Assembly (NCBI GenBank): GCA_934045075.1
Contig: OW203729.1
Location: forward strand, 5,489,816 to 5,553,815
DNA from: Yponomeuta sedellus
Taxonomy: Eukaryota > Arthropoda > Insecta > Lepidoptera > Yponomeutidae
Length of the DNA: 64,000 bases
Direction of reading: 5' to 3'
Shown here: positions 1 through 10,062 of the stretch, one piece after another
Layout: each line of letters begins with the position of its first letter
How positions within the stretch are numbered: position 1 is the first letter of the stretch
Made by a program: the position numbers and the translations under genes
The notes under the pieces: generated by a model
The model's database searches: none
What the model was told of the DNA's origin: nothing
Seen by the model: only the letters and a program-made list of their open reading frames with translations

Positions 1-1536
1 TTTATCGTTCACTACGGAAAACACAAAACATTGCACAGTAGGAAAAATGTACTTCTACAGTTACTTGAATCCTTGGGTATACTTAAGTAAAATCGTGAAT
101 TAATGATAATATCACTGACACATAAAAGTATACTTTCATTAATGGAAATCTATTTCCTACTAACGTGTCACTTTAGTTAACGCGAATGCGAATATGATAG
201 GTGGCTGGCAGGGATTGTCAACCTTTAGCTGTTGACGCAGGAGTTATAAATTTGATACGAAGTATACACGGTGTAAGAAAAAATATGTTGTCAAAAAGTA
301 CAGTTTTATTTATAAAAGTTGGTTCCTTTGAACATTCCTTAAAGGTATTCCGGTAATAAAGCATTTTCCATGTTATTATTTTTTTAAGACTTGATGTTAA
401 AGTATTTTAAGAAATCATGATTTTGTAAATACGACCGACAGCATTTTGTCTTTTTTTAATTGAAACTTGAAGATATTATTCTCATCCCATTATACGTAAC
501 TGAACCTATGCAGATAGTTTTATATTTTTTCAACAGTTTTCTAACATCAGTTCTCGTTCATTTTCTATCTAAATTTATCTGTAACATACAGTAAAATAAA
601 TACAGTAAATTTTACATAACCCATAAATAAAGAATTTAGAGGGGTCATAATATTTTAATGTATCACCTACATAAGAGATAACCAAAGGTTGACTATACTA
701 GCTATACTCTAGTCTAAGATCCACACGGAAAAAACTCGTTGCATCAAAATATTTAGCTGTAGGTATCATTAATACCTAATGTTTGACTTTCACATAATAT
801 TGTGGAGTCTACCAAATGCTTTATAAAGAATACCTAGATAAGTATTATTTATCCTGAAATACATTTATATAGTAATTTCATCGATATCATACGATGTTTT
901 CTATGGATAAGCTAGAGGAATTAATTATAATTTCCTATTTAGCTCATCATCCGATTTCTGGTAACTGGAAATAACAGTTTATTTTCTTCTGCTATAGTGA
1001 AATATTCACCCAATTCGAACATTATCTGATTAAGATCAAGAAAATCTAAAGTAAATTGCAACATGTGTATCTAGGACTATTTACTCCTACCTAGGTATGA
1101 AACCTACGAATTTGCTACGTTAACGTTATTGGATCCGTTGCAAGCTTCTGATTGCGAAACATCTTACCTACAATAATCGATATATTGGTCACATTATGTT
1201 GCAATGGCAACCAGCCACATTAACTTGAGCTATTAAATAGTGCTGACATTATGAGAATAACATATAGGCTTGACCTTGCTACCGGTCAAGATGATTTGGT
1301 TAAGTACCTACTTTTGAAGGCAAAGCAAAAATTTTGGGTGTTCGATACTAAAAAGTAATATGTATTACTTTTATCAACAATCACCTATATTCATACACCT
1401 ATAAATAAAGGCGATTTTCGCATTTACTTCATTACAGTACTTGTAATAAAAAAACAACATACACATTTAGGATATAAACCTATAACACCCTGATTTATCT
1501 AAAATTCTCATCACTTCCGATAACGTGATAACGCTG
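1..1536. other. AT-rich stretch without recognisable gene
   Basis: No open frame of useful length and no repeat that I recognise on either strand. It may be the left flank or left terminal part of the adintovirus-like element. A comparison by eye with the sequence right of 15,132 in reverse complement showed no convincing inverted repeat. Confidence 0.5.
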
Positions 1537-1543
1537 TTCAGTA
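1537..1543 (+). promoter_or_regulatory. Candidate initiator TTCAGTA of the first element gene
   Basis: TTCAGTA contains TCAGT, the arthropod RNA polymerase II initiator core. Its A lies 67 bases before the ATG at 1607. The same heptamer stands 58 bases before the ATG at 7784 and, on the minus strand, 38 bases before the ATPase ATG. No TATA box is evident here. Confidence 0.3.
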
Positions 1544-1606
1544 CAGTCTCCGTGTGGTGTAATTATCTACGACTTCCTCGCTACCAGTCACTCCATCGGT
1601 ATCAAA

Positions 1607-3213
1607 ATGTTAGTAAGTATATTTATTTACATCCTAATTTTTTTTTTTACGTGTTCCACTGACTAAACCGTATTAGTCCCTATATGAAAACTATGTCCCG
1701 AACTATGTCTAAAAAATATGTTCCAGTCACTACATTTATCTAGTATAGTAATTACAATACGGTGTATAAATCGTTTAGGTTAAATGTATAAGACTGGTAT
1801 AAAACTATGTTATTATTATTTCAGGTCTGACTCCGAGTTTGAATTCTCTGGTGTACCTATTGCTGTGCAGTCGAGTAAGAAGCAAAAGACTCCAACCAGC
1901 TCCAAACGCAAAGCATCGAGCTACGTTGAGGAGACAGTTAGGTAAGAATACAATACATCTATAGTTTATTATAAATGATTGTACACTTTACACATCGTTT
2001 CAAATGACGATTCCCTCGATGTAATCAAGCTGTTGATGAAAATCTTGGAACATTGAAAGAGATAACAACTGTTTATTTGTTTGTTTCATAACTAAAAGTT
2101 GTTTATTCGTCTTAATAATTCAAACCATAGGTTTGACCCTTAAACCTTATTTTCTATAGCCTAAAGCCGGGGCCGCTGCACCATGTTACGCGTGTTACAA
2201 AAAACGTAACACTTAAATATAATAAAAGTGGGACATGGTATAACACGTTAGGTACTTGTTATATAACGTTACGTTACGTAACACGTAAAGTGTTAATACC
2301 ACTCCCCATTTTTGTTTTAATAACGTGTTACATTTTTTGTAACACGCGTAACATGGCGCAGCGGACCCGGCTTAACATTGATCGTTACGGTAAATGTTTA
2401 CATCCAGGGAAAAGTTTACTGGAATAGAATTAGTCTCGTTATATTATTCGTTGTTACGTTGTCGCGTCATTTGACTCTAGCACACCGCTGAGTCATTGAA
2501 TCGTTGATTACATTGCAGGCATGTACTCGTAAAGGTTAACATGCTGTCGACTGTTTACTTTGCATCTTACTAGTCGTGGGTTCGATACCCGCTTCGCGTA
2601 GTATTTTTGTTTTCCATGTAAGATATGCTTATTAAGAATCACTTGGGATATTTGCTTATTAAGAATGACATATATGGGATAGATCAAAAGTAGATATGTA
2701 CCCTTCATATTAAACTATCATCCACTTCATACTCGTTCAATGTATGTGTATCTCCTATAGATAGCCTACCCAATCGGAATATAGGTATAAGTTTATGAAG
2801 GTACTTATGTTTTAAAATATATTGTTCACTTTTACAGGTCTGCAAGCACCTTAAAGAAAAAGACGGTGGGAGATCTTTTCGGGATTTTGCGAGACGCAGA
2901 GAAGGTCGCTAAAGCGACTCCCGAGCAGCACCAACTGGGGTCGAGTCTAGTGACGCGGGTCGCCAATGGTCACGTTCGTCGGACAGCAACGACGGAAGGA
3001 GAATTCTATATAGAATTGAAGGTCTACAACACTACCGATGCTGCAAGTACCAACGTTCAAGAGAGGTGGAAAAAAGCGTTGATGGTAATAAAATTGCAGA
3101 CTGATACGGACACACCGCACTGGGACGTATTACAGAAATTTATTAAACAAGTTTATTCACTGTATGATAATAGTGAGGCGAGTTTTTTTAGTGATAAGAT
3201 AAATATAAAATAA
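1607..3213 (+). CDS. Spliced protein of unknown function, first gene of the adintovirus-like element
   Basis: I do not recognise this protein. Two coding exons are well supported: 1825-1941 (acceptor TTTCAG, donor GTAAGA) and 2838-3213 (acceptor TTTACAG). They join in frame inside an Arg codon. The product has an acidic start, a basic KKQK...SKRK stretch that looks like a nuclear localisation signal, a short KKK patch and a 115-residue tail without known motif. AATAAA follows the stop at about 3230. The first exon is uncertain: ATG TTA followed by GTAAGT at 1607-1618 copies the layout of the gene at 7784, but splicing it to 1825 puts a stop in frame, so either another start is used (ATG at 1784 is open into exon 2) or an indel has occurred. 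The 896-base second intron holds a MITE and a tRNA-like fragment. Position beside the polymerase suggests an element gene. Confidence 0.55.
2165..2372. mobile_element. PIF/Harbinger-like MITE
   Basis: A 208-bp element with long imperfect terminal inverted repeats starting AGCCGG and ending CCGGCT, flanked by TAA on both sides (2162-2164 and 2373-2375). A 3-bp TWA duplication is typical of PIF/Harbinger elements. It sits inside an intron of the viral-type gene, so it arrived after the element was in the genome. Confidence 0.75.
2560..2605 (+). repeat. tRNA-like T-arm fragment, probable SINE remnant
   Basis: GTGGGTTCGATACCCGC is a T-arm/B-box sequence preceded by a short stretch of tRNA-like character. 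No complete cloverleaf is visible. Most likely a piece of a tRNA-derived SINE in the intron. Confidence 0.3.
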
Positions 3214-3329
3214 AATTCCTTTAATTTATAATAAACATATTATTTTGCTACTTACCTATTTATTTTTGTGTCTAAAACCTAAATTTTAATTATCTGTTTC
3301 CTGGTCAATCTTACTACTTTTTATTTACA

Positions 3330-6300
3330 ATGCCTTATTGCATTACTTGCAAAACTCTTGTCAACCCAAAAAGTTGGGTGGGTCATATGCGCAGCACTGA
3401 CCACAAAAGCAAAGTCGCAACTCATCATTTGTCAGAAGATGTTGAGGTTCTGACCTCTGCATTCCGTAATCGTATTGCAACTTATAAGATACAGGCTAAC
3501 GGTGATGGTCAGCACTCAATTGAAACCTTTTTCGAGTCTATCCATAATAAATTAAAATCTCTGATTGATATTTCATTGAAAAAACACGTTTGCATAAAAG
3601 TCAATGTTGAGCTTTTTTCATTTTTCCTTATGTACAAAAACGATTTGCAAGAACTAAAATCGTTTGGCACGAAAAACATTACCATACACATGAACCACAA
3701 CTTCAATTCCATTTTTTCAGAAATCATAAATACATTGAAAAAAAAGCTTGAAGAGTTTCAAGAGCGAGATAGCGGTTGGACATTTTTGAGTAACTCTCAT
3801 TTGGAAATCAATGTAAATAAATATCAACCATTGAGTGGGTCATCGTTTATAGATTTACCAAAATTTATAAAAAACAAAAAAGCATGTTTGAATATAAAAA
3901 ATGATGATCCTTATTGTTTTCTTTGGTGTGTTACAGCTGCTCTATTCCCTTCAAAGAGCCACCCCGATCGTGTCTCGTCTTATCCCGATTTTCGCGATAT
4001 TTTTAACACTCAAGGCTTATCATATCCAGTAACTTTTTCTGACATCCCGGTGTTTGAAAAAAATAATCCAGATATCGCTATTTTTGTGTATGGCTTACAA
4101 GGCAAAAAAACTGTTGTAGGTCCACTATACAGATCAGAGTCTTCCACTGCGAAAAATATCGTTCATCTGCTATTTCTCGAGAATGATGAGGGCTCTCACT
4201 TTTGTTTGATCAAAAACCTTCCCCGTCTGGTTAGAAGCCAAATATCTAAACACCATCAGCAACTGCATTTTTGCTCATCATGTCTGTTATTTTTTAAAAC
4301 ATCTAATGAACTAGTCATTCATGCATGTGGTGGTATTGCTACAGCTCTTCCTAACCAAGGGTCGGTTCTTCAATTTAAGAATTACGAACGAAAACAAAAC
4401 ATACCCTTTATCATTTATGCTGATTTTGAGACTATGCTTCAACGTCATCTGGGGTGTGAAGCAGACCCTAACATTGCGAGCACTAGCCTGCTACAACAAC
4501 ATGTGCCCTCAGCGTTTGGTTACTATATTGTTTGTACAGTGGATGCCAAGTATAATCGCTACGTCAGCTATCGGGGATCAGACTGTGTATCAAAATTTGT
4601 AGAATGGTTGTATCGAGACATGAAGCAAATACACACTATTTTAAAAGCTAATATTAAAATTATATTCACGGATAATGATTCACAAAATTTTGAAAATGCT
4701 GTCCGCTGTCATATTTGTGATAATCTTTTAATATTTGACAAGGTTCGAGACCACTGTCACATCACTGGTCACTATCGGGGGGCAGCTCACAAGCATTGTA
4801 ATTTACAATTTAAACTACCAAATTTTGTTCCAGTTGTTTTCCACAATTTGTCAGGCTACGATTGCCATTTATTTATCAAAGAACTAGGCGAGGCGCCTGG
4901 TCCGATTAGAATAATACCTAAAACAAAAGAAAACTATATTTCTTTCACGAAGTATATACCATTATCGAAAGATGAAGGTATCCAACTTCGATTTATCGAT
5001 TCATTTAAATTTTTAGGTACCAGTTTAGAAAAACTCACGAAAACAATGAAGGTGGAGGAATTCTCGTTGTTGAAATCATTTTTTGCAAATGACACTGAAC
5101 TCAAATTACTCACTCGCAAAGGTGTTTATCCATATGACTATATGTCACATTGGAAATGCTACGAAGAAAATTCCCTCCCACCCAAATCTGCTTTTTATAA
5201 TACTATCAGTGGTGAAGAAATTTCTGATCAAGATTATGAACATGCCAAGTCAGTATGGTCAACTTTCTCCATTCGTAACTTAGGTGAATACACTGATCTA
5301 TACGTTAAAACAGATGTCTTGCTACTAGCCGATATTTTTGAACATTTCCGCAAAACATGTAAACGATATTATCAATTAGACCCGGCATTCTACCTCACAG
5401 CACCCAGCTTATCATTTGATGCGATGCTTTTGAAAACTAAGGTCAGATTAGAATTGCTTAGCGACTTAGCGATTATTCGGATGATTCAGGATGGAATACG
5501 GGGTGGTGTATGTATGTGTTCCAAGCGACATGCGAAAGCAAACAATAAATACATGTCTGAGTACGACCCATCACGTCCCGAGTCCTTCATAACGTATATT
5601 GATGCTAACAATTTATACGGCTTCAGCATGTCTCAAGTATTACCTTTGTCAGATTTCAGATTTTTGGAACAGTCTGAAGTGAATACCATTGATATCACAT
5701 CAGTTCCTGATAATGCATCTTTTGGTTATATTCTTGAAGTGGATATTATTTATCCCACACACCTACACGACTATCACAATGATTTCCCATTTTGTCCTGA
5801 GCGATGCATACCACCCGGTGGAAAGAGTTCGAAATTAATCCCTAACCTATACGATAAATATCGATATGTTATTCATTATGTGCATCTTAAAACATGCTTG
5901 AAACATGGATTAATACTAAGAAAAATCCATAGAGTCATTACTTTTCGTCAAAGTGCTTATCTCAAACAATACATTGAACTTAATACAAAACTGAGGCAAC
6001 AAGCCCAATCAACTTTCGAACAAGACTTTTTCAAACTCTTGAACAACAGCATATTTGGAAAGACTATAGAAAATACTGAACACAGAGTAAACGTCTATTT
6101 GGTAAATCAATGGAGCGATAGTCAAAACAAAACGAAAAAATGCACATCGGCAGAAAAATTGATAGCCCGTCCAAACTTTCACAGTGCTTCAGTTTTTTCC
6201 GAAAATTTGGTTGCCATCCAAATGAAACCAGAACGTGTGGTTTTAGATAAACCTATCTACATTGGGTTTACTGTTCTTGAGTTATCCAAAAGCCACATGT

Positions 6301-6836
6301 ATGACTTTCATTATTCAATTATTAAACCTATGTATGGGAAATATGTTGAGATGTGCTATACTGATACGGATAGCTTCATCTATCATTTGTCCACAGAGGA
6401 CTTCTTCCTAGATTTGAAATACCGTTTACTACCTTACTTTGATACGAGTAATTACGATAGTAATAATATACATCAAATTCCATTAAAAAACAAAAAGATT
6501 CCTGGGCTATTTAAGGATGAAATGGGTGGTGAAATTATTACAGAATTTGTAGGATTACGATCAAAACTGTACTGTTTCAAAACTTTAGAAAAAACTGTCA
6601 AAAAGGCCAAAGGAGTAAAAATGAGCGTTATTCGCGGTCTTAACTTTAGTAATTATGAGCAGACCTTGTTTGAAGGTAATGTGCTGCGCAAGAGAAATAT
6701 CTTGTTTAAATCGATAAAACATGAAATATTTACGCAAAGTGTCAACAAAATAGCTCTATCGAGAAATGATGATAAACGTTTGATTCATCGGGATCAAATC
6801 TCAACTAAAGCGTGGGGCCATACCTCAATATTATGA
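3330..6836 (+). CDS. polB: Protein-primed family B DNA polymerase (Maverick/adintovirus type)
   Basis: Replicates the element, presumably by protein priming as in other Polintons. Domains in order: an N-terminal zinc finger (C4, C7, H19, H25); a segment with Cys-rich DPYCFLWCV around residues 194-201 and SHFCLIKNL near 289-297, recurrent in Polinton polymerases and possibly a papain-like fold; a CxxC...H finger near 314-331; Exo I YADFE (D365, E367); an endonuclease VII-like CHIC...DHCHITGHYRG block at about 460-495; Exo II HNLSGYD (D511); Exo III Y658/D662; polymerase motif A DANNLYG (D758), motif B NNSIFG (905-910) and motif C YTDTDS (D1012, D1014). The frame is open from end to end and all catalytic residues are present, so this copy looks undamaged. 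The length of 1168 aa suits the family. The start is the first ATG, just before the zinc finger. No intron is evident. Confidence 0.96.
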   Translation: MPYCITCKTLVNPKSWVGHMRSTDHKSKVATHHLSEDVEVLTSAFRNRIATYKIQANGDGQHSIETFFESIHNKLKSLIDISLKKHVCIKVNVELFSFFLMYKNDLQELKSFGTKNITIHMNHNFNSIFSEIINTLKKKLEEFQERDSGWTFLSNSHLEINVNKYQPLSGSSFIDLPKFIKNKKACLNIKNDDPYCFLWCVTAALFPSKSHPDRVSSYPDFRDIFNTQGLSYPVTFSDIPVFEKNNPDIAIFVYGLQGKKTVVGPLYRSESSTAKNIVHLLFLENDEGSHFCLIKNLPRLVRSQISKHHQQLHFCSSCLLFFKTSNELVIHACGGIATALPNQGSVLQFKNYERKQNIPFIIYADFETMLQRHLGCEADPNIASTSLLQQHVPSAFGYYIVCTVDAKYNRYVSYRGSDCVSKFVEWLYRDMKQIHTILKANIKIIFTDNDSQNFENAVRCHICDNLLIFDKVRDHCHITGHYRGAAHKHCNLQFKLPNFVPVVFHNLSGYDCHLFIKELGEAPGPIRIIPKTKENYISFTKYIPLSKDEGIQLRFIDSFKFLGTSLEKLTKTMKVEEFSLLKSFFANDTELKLLTRKGVYPYDYMSHWKCYEENSLPPKSAFYNTISGEEISDQDYEHAKSVWSTFSIRNLGEYTDLYVKTDVLLLADIFEHFRKTCKRYYQLDPAFYLTAPSLSFDAMLLKTKVRLELLSDLAIIRMIQDGIRGGVCMCSKRHAKANNKYMSEYDPSRPESFITYIDANNLYGFSMSQVLPLSDFRFLEQSEVNTIDITSVPDNASFGYILEVDIIYPTHLHDYHNDFPFCPERCIPPGGKSSKLIPNLYDKYRYVIHYVHLKTCLKHGLILRKIHRVITFRQSAYLKQYIELNTKLRQQAQSTFEQDFFKLLNNSIFGKTIENTEHRVNVYLVNQWSDSQNKTKKCTSAEKLIARPNFHSASVFSENLVAIQMKPERVVLDKPIYIGFTVLELSKSHMYDFHYSIIKPMYGKYVEMCYTDTDSFIYHLSTEDFFLDLKYRLLPYFDTSNYDSNNIHQIPLKNKKIPGLFKDEMGGEIITEFVGLRSKLYCFKTLEKTVKKAKGVKMSVIRGLNFSNYEQTLFEGNVLRKRNILFKSIKHEIFTQSVNKIALSRNDDKRLIHRDQISTKAWGHTSIL

Positions 6837-7370
6837 AAATAAGATAGTAAAATTGACCATGGGATAAAATTTAAAAATATGTAATCAAAATATCGTGATA
6901 TGATGTATTTCATAGATCTGTTTCAGTCTTAGATGCTATGTGTATGGATTGCGGCTGCGGTAACCGCCGCGATAGAGCTAGTGTGGAATAAGCTTAATAT
7001 TATGTTTTCGTTCTTATGCTCTTCAAGTTAAAGCTAAAGCTCTTTAGGTATGTTAAGAATAGCGTATTTATTTAAGTGAACTAATAATGTAATGAATTAA
7101 AATAGATAGGTACTTAGTTATAAAAGTGTTATGTACTATAAGCTAATAAGTATAGTTTTGGGTGAATAAATTGGGTTATACTACCAGCTTCTTTTATTTC
7201 CATGACCTAACATTGTTACCTAATGTTACAAAAACAAAAGAATATGTAAGTATTGTTAGTTCCTACATATCTCAGAAATTTTTGCTATAGACATAGTCTT
7301 GAGCGCGGTGGGATGAGGAGAGCTAAACTATATTCAATGAAGTTTTGATTTCGTGTCTACTGAAAGTATG
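6837..7370. other. Intergenic, no recognised feature
   Basis: AT-rich sequence between the polymerase stop and the SINE at 7371. I see no open frame with family resemblance. It may contain the polymerase 3' untranslated region. Confidence 0.5.
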
Positions 7371-7450
7371 ACAGCTCCCTGTGGGAATCGAGCCCACGAC
7401 CTCTGCAATAGTAATCAAACGCTATCATCACTAGACCGACGAGACAGTCA
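7371..7450 (-). mobile_element. tRNA-derived SINE fragment
   Basis: On the minus strand there are A-box-like GGTCTAGTGATG and B-box GGGCTCGATTCCCAC sequences in tRNA order and spacing. It lies inside the viral-type element and is a later host insertion. Confidence 0.55.
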
Positions 7451-7722
7451 AAAGTAGGTCAAGTCAAGGTGTTAGCGATGTTGCAAACAGCAAGGGAGGC
7501 GCATCGATGTTGCATAGCGCGCAAGGGTTCAATGACTACTATTTACTTAGTCAGCAATGACATACTTGATTCAAACACATTCGATATTGATAATGCTGAC
7601 TACGAATTCGAGCTCGCTCACTCTTATATGTATTAAAAGAGACAGGATTAATTTTCTAGAGCGATCGAAACGTATGAATAGGTAAGTTACACTCATCTAC
7701 AAATCCATTTTATATTTGGTGG

Positions 7723-7729
7723 TTCAGTA
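7723..7729 (+). promoter_or_regulatory. Candidate initiator TTCAGTA of the second spliced gene
   Basis: Same heptamer as at 1537. The A of TCAGT is 58 bases before the ATG at 7784, which is followed by a tiny first exon. Confidence 0.3.
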
Positions 7730-7783
7730 ATTTATTGTTACTGCATCGTTCGAGCCAACTAGAAGATCAGCAGACGTGAAAAC

Positions 7784-8254
7784 ATGTCGATTTCGGTAAG
7801 CATTATTTTTTTCCATCCAATTTATATTACACAGTTTGAAATAGGTTTGAATATTTTTAATAATTTTTTTTTTTGTTTTTTTCAGATTTTAGGCGAGACT
7901 GATCCGACTGACCCTTACTACTACGCGCAAAATATTTTGAGTGGGTTCGATAGTGATGTCGAAGAAATACGAAACCCGGCTCCATCAGACGTGGGGAAGC
8001 GGAAAAGTAAGACTTCAAGGAAACGGGTTGCAAAGGACTCCACGTCTACATCATATGTGGTTAGCAAGGCGGCAAGAAGAGGAAATCGGTTGATAAAAAT
8101 AGAAGTATTCGACTTAAATGAGTGTAAGGACACAAACAGTGAAAGTGCGGTGTTAAGTGCCCAATATGTTGTGATAGATCCTGTAGACGAAATAATGGAC
8201 ATGGTGGAAAACGTAGTTAAGAACATTTCTAAAAATATGTGCAATAGTTATTAA
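7784..8254 (+). CDS. Small spliced basic protein of unknown function
   Basis: I do not recognise the family. Exon 1 (7784-7795, four codons) ends at the donor GTAAGC. A 90-base intron with a long T-run ends TTTTTTTCAG at 7885, and exon 2 runs 7886-8254. The intron has no stop in frame and is a multiple of three, so an unspliced product (156 aa) is also possible; the splice sites and the pyrimidine tract favour removal, giving about 126 aa. The product begins acidic (ETDP, SDVEE), carries a basic KRKSKTSRKR cluster that looks like a nuclear localisation signal, and ends with a short hydrophobic/amphipathic helix-like stretch. It sits between the polymerase and the convergent capsid block, with AATAAA at 8281. 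The layout (initiator, tiny first exon, GTAAG donor) parallels the gene at 1607. Confidence 0.6.
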   Translation: MSISVSIIFFHPIYITQFEIGLNIFNNFFFCFFQILGETDPTDPYYYAQNILSGFDSDVEEIRNPAPSDVGKRKSKTSRKRVAKDSTSTSYVVSKAARRGNRLIKIEVFDLNECKDTNSESAVLSAQYVVIDPVDEIMDMVENVVKNISKNMCNSY

Positions 8255-8280
8255 TTTCGTTTTAAATTAAAAATTAATTA

Positions 8281-8321
8281 AATAAAACATGTTTTCTTTT
8301 TTAAATACATTTACATTTATT
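8281..8321. terminator. Facing polyadenylation signals of convergent genes
   Basis: AATAAA at 8281-8286 serves the + strand gene ending at 8254. TTTATT at 8316-8321 (AATAAA on the minus strand) serves the minus block ending at 8363. The two transcription units therefore meet in a gap of about 100 bases. Confidence 0.6.
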
Positions 8322-8362
8322 TCTTACTTTCAATAAAAAAGTTACATAAATACTTGCTTATT

Positions 8363-8851
8363 CTAAATAAATTCTATAACATTATTTTCATAAAACCATT
8401 TCTTGACACATAGTACATTTTTCAACGCACATTGTTTGTGGTGAGAAAAACACGTAAAATTGCATACACTATATTTATCATGCAGGTATTTTATATTAGG
8501 ACATTGATTTTCCTCGATATTAATAACACAACAATCACCACAAAGTTTATTTACCCACATAATTTTTTCTAAACCTTTTACAAAAATTTTCTTATTCCTC
8601 AATAAACTATAAATTAACCTATGAAATTCGCGGTAGTCAATAAAACCTTCACGCCAATAAATTCCTCTATTCTTTTCCAACCAAACAACTTGCTTTTTTT
8701 CGCTATCTGATAAAGTAGAAAATGGATAAGGAGGTTTTACCAAGTAGACCATAGTAAATTCTTTAGTAGCGAGAGCAAACTCTTTAATAATAAAATTATT
8801 TTTATAATCTCTAAATCCTTGTAAATCTACAAAAATATGTTCAGAATTCAT
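8363..8851 (-). CDS. Uncharacterised Maverick-associated protein, possibly exonuclease-like
   Basis: 162 aa. I recall the general pattern (FVDLQGF at the start, a WL...G motif mid-protein, a VKG.EK.W motif, and a Cys/His-rich C-terminus ending CALKNV...W) from insect Polinton-like elements, but I know no function for it. The order D9xxGF, then VKG at 91-93, C117-P118 and H137/H138 followed by CALKNV is reminiscent of DEDDh-type nucleases, whose last motif is H plus AL.D. Here the expected acidic residues of later motifs are not clear, so activity is doubtful; this is inference only. Its ATG overlaps the stop of the major capsid gene as ATGA (8848-8851). It is the last gene of the minus block. 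Confidence 0.7.
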   Translation of the reverse strand: MNSEHIFVDLQGFRDYKNNFIIKEFALATKEFTMVYLVKPPYPFSTLSDSEKKQVVWLEKNRGIYWREGFIDYREFHRLIYSLLRNKKIFVKGLEKIMWVNKLCGDCCVINIEENQCPNIKYLHDKYSVCNFTCFSHHKQCALKNVLCVKKWFYENNVIEFI

Positions 8852-10062
8852 GTTATTTTTTTAACGATGTTAGAAAGTGGTTTATATTCGATTACACAAT
8901 CGTTTAGTATGAGGCAGTAAGCAGAAGTTTGATCTGGTATTTCTAAATCACTCTCTATTTCTACTCTAACATCAATGGGACCTGTCTTCAGGGTCTCATT
9001 TTGCCTGCAGCAATCTATTACAAATAATGGTGCTTTATCTTTGAAATCCTTCAGATTTAACAACGGCTCACACCGACGTCCATAGTAAGACTGTTGGAAT
9101 CTAGCGTACTGCTCATATAATATCATATACCTTTCTTCAGTAAACTTAATATTGAGACTTTCATATGGAAAGTAAGTTGAATTTAAAAAAACCTTGACAT
9201 CACGTACATAACAATGATCAAAGTGAGACATGTCTTTCATACCTAAACTTTTCCGATTAGTTTGTAAACCAATAATCACATAACGTGGTTTCTCTAATTG
9301 AGATGTGGTTTTTATAGACCAAGTATGTTTTGTAGTCTGTGGTAAAAGAGGGTATTCATAGAGATCCCAATTCCTAAATGCTAAACTGATAGGTCTATCT
9401 TTCTCCAAACATCTCAGCAAGTTAACTCTTTCACGATCAGATACTTTTATATGCGGTACTCTCCATACAATTTTGTTAATGGTTATGTCATCTAACACTT
9501 CATTAGTGGTTAATTTAATAGAATTAAGGTTTGTATTACTACGCAAAAGAACCAGCTCATGTTTACAGTTCATTATTATTTTATTATAATCTTCAGCGAA
9601 ACCTAAAACTTTATTCAATGGGATACAGGCGGAAAAATTACCAGTAGTATTTTTTATTCCATCAATGTCCCACCCCCATAGCCGTGACATTTTTGATTCA
9701 TTTTCATTCATCGAGAGCAATGATTTAATAGTAGTTGTGATCCCAGCATTTTTTATCCTATCAATTTCTACGCCATTTAGTTCATATCGAATGTCTTGGA
9801 AAAGAAAAAGCGCTGCATTATTCACCAACTCAATATTACTCACTCTCTCTTTTTTATCGCCATTTGGACGGTGCACTGTGATAGAACCTTCGATGTATAG
9901 TGTACTCTGTGACGGTAAGACGTATAAGTCTTGTTGATTGATGGGAATGCGTATTTCATCGTTTTTGTTAAAACTATTAATGTAGGGCTTATACGAATGG
10001 ATTTGGTAGCTTTCAATGCTGTTGTCGTAGGCGAAAGAATCCAAGATATTTAAGATATTCAT
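8848..10062 (-). CDS. MCP: Major capsid protein (hexon-like, double jelly-roll)
   Basis: Builds the icosahedral shell in adintovirus/Maverick particles. 404 aa, intact. Sequence marks of the insect Maverick capsid family are NKNDEIRIPI and QQDLYVLPS near residues 34-52, a FLFQDIRYELNGVEID block at about 86-101, LGFAEDYNKIIMN mid-protein, and FRNWDLYEYPLLPQT followed by LEKPRYVIIGLQT. Fold assignment rests on recalled family resemblance, not on a structural comparison. The start codon overlaps the stop of the 48-aa gene upstream (ATGA, 10059-10062). The stop overlaps the next gene in the same way (8848-8851). Such tight coupling suggests translation from one transcript by termination-reinitiation. 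Confidence 0.85.
   Translation of the reverse strand: MNILNILDSFAYDNSIESYQIHSYKPYINSFNKNDEIRIPINQQDLYVLPSQSTLYIEGSITVHRPNGDKKERVSNIELVNNAALFLFQDIRYELNGVEIDRIKNAGITTTIKSLLSMNENESKMSRLWGWDIDGIKNTTGNFSACIPLNKVLGFAEDYNKIIMNCKHELVLLRSNTNLNSIKLTTNEVLDDITINKIVWRVPHIKVSDRERVNLLRCLEKDRPISLAFRNWDLYEYPLLPQTTKHTWSIKTTSQLEKPRYVIIGLQTNRKSLGMKDMSHFDHCYVRDVKVFLNSTYFPYESLNIKFTEERYMILYEQYARFQQSYYGRRCEPLLNLKDFKDKAPLFVIDCCRQNETLKTGPIDVRVEIESDLEIPDQTSAYCLILNDCVIEYKPLSNIVKKIT

Noticed and set aside
7921..8244. 107-codon minus-strand frame
   Set aside because: It is the antisense shadow of exon 2 of the spliced + strand gene.
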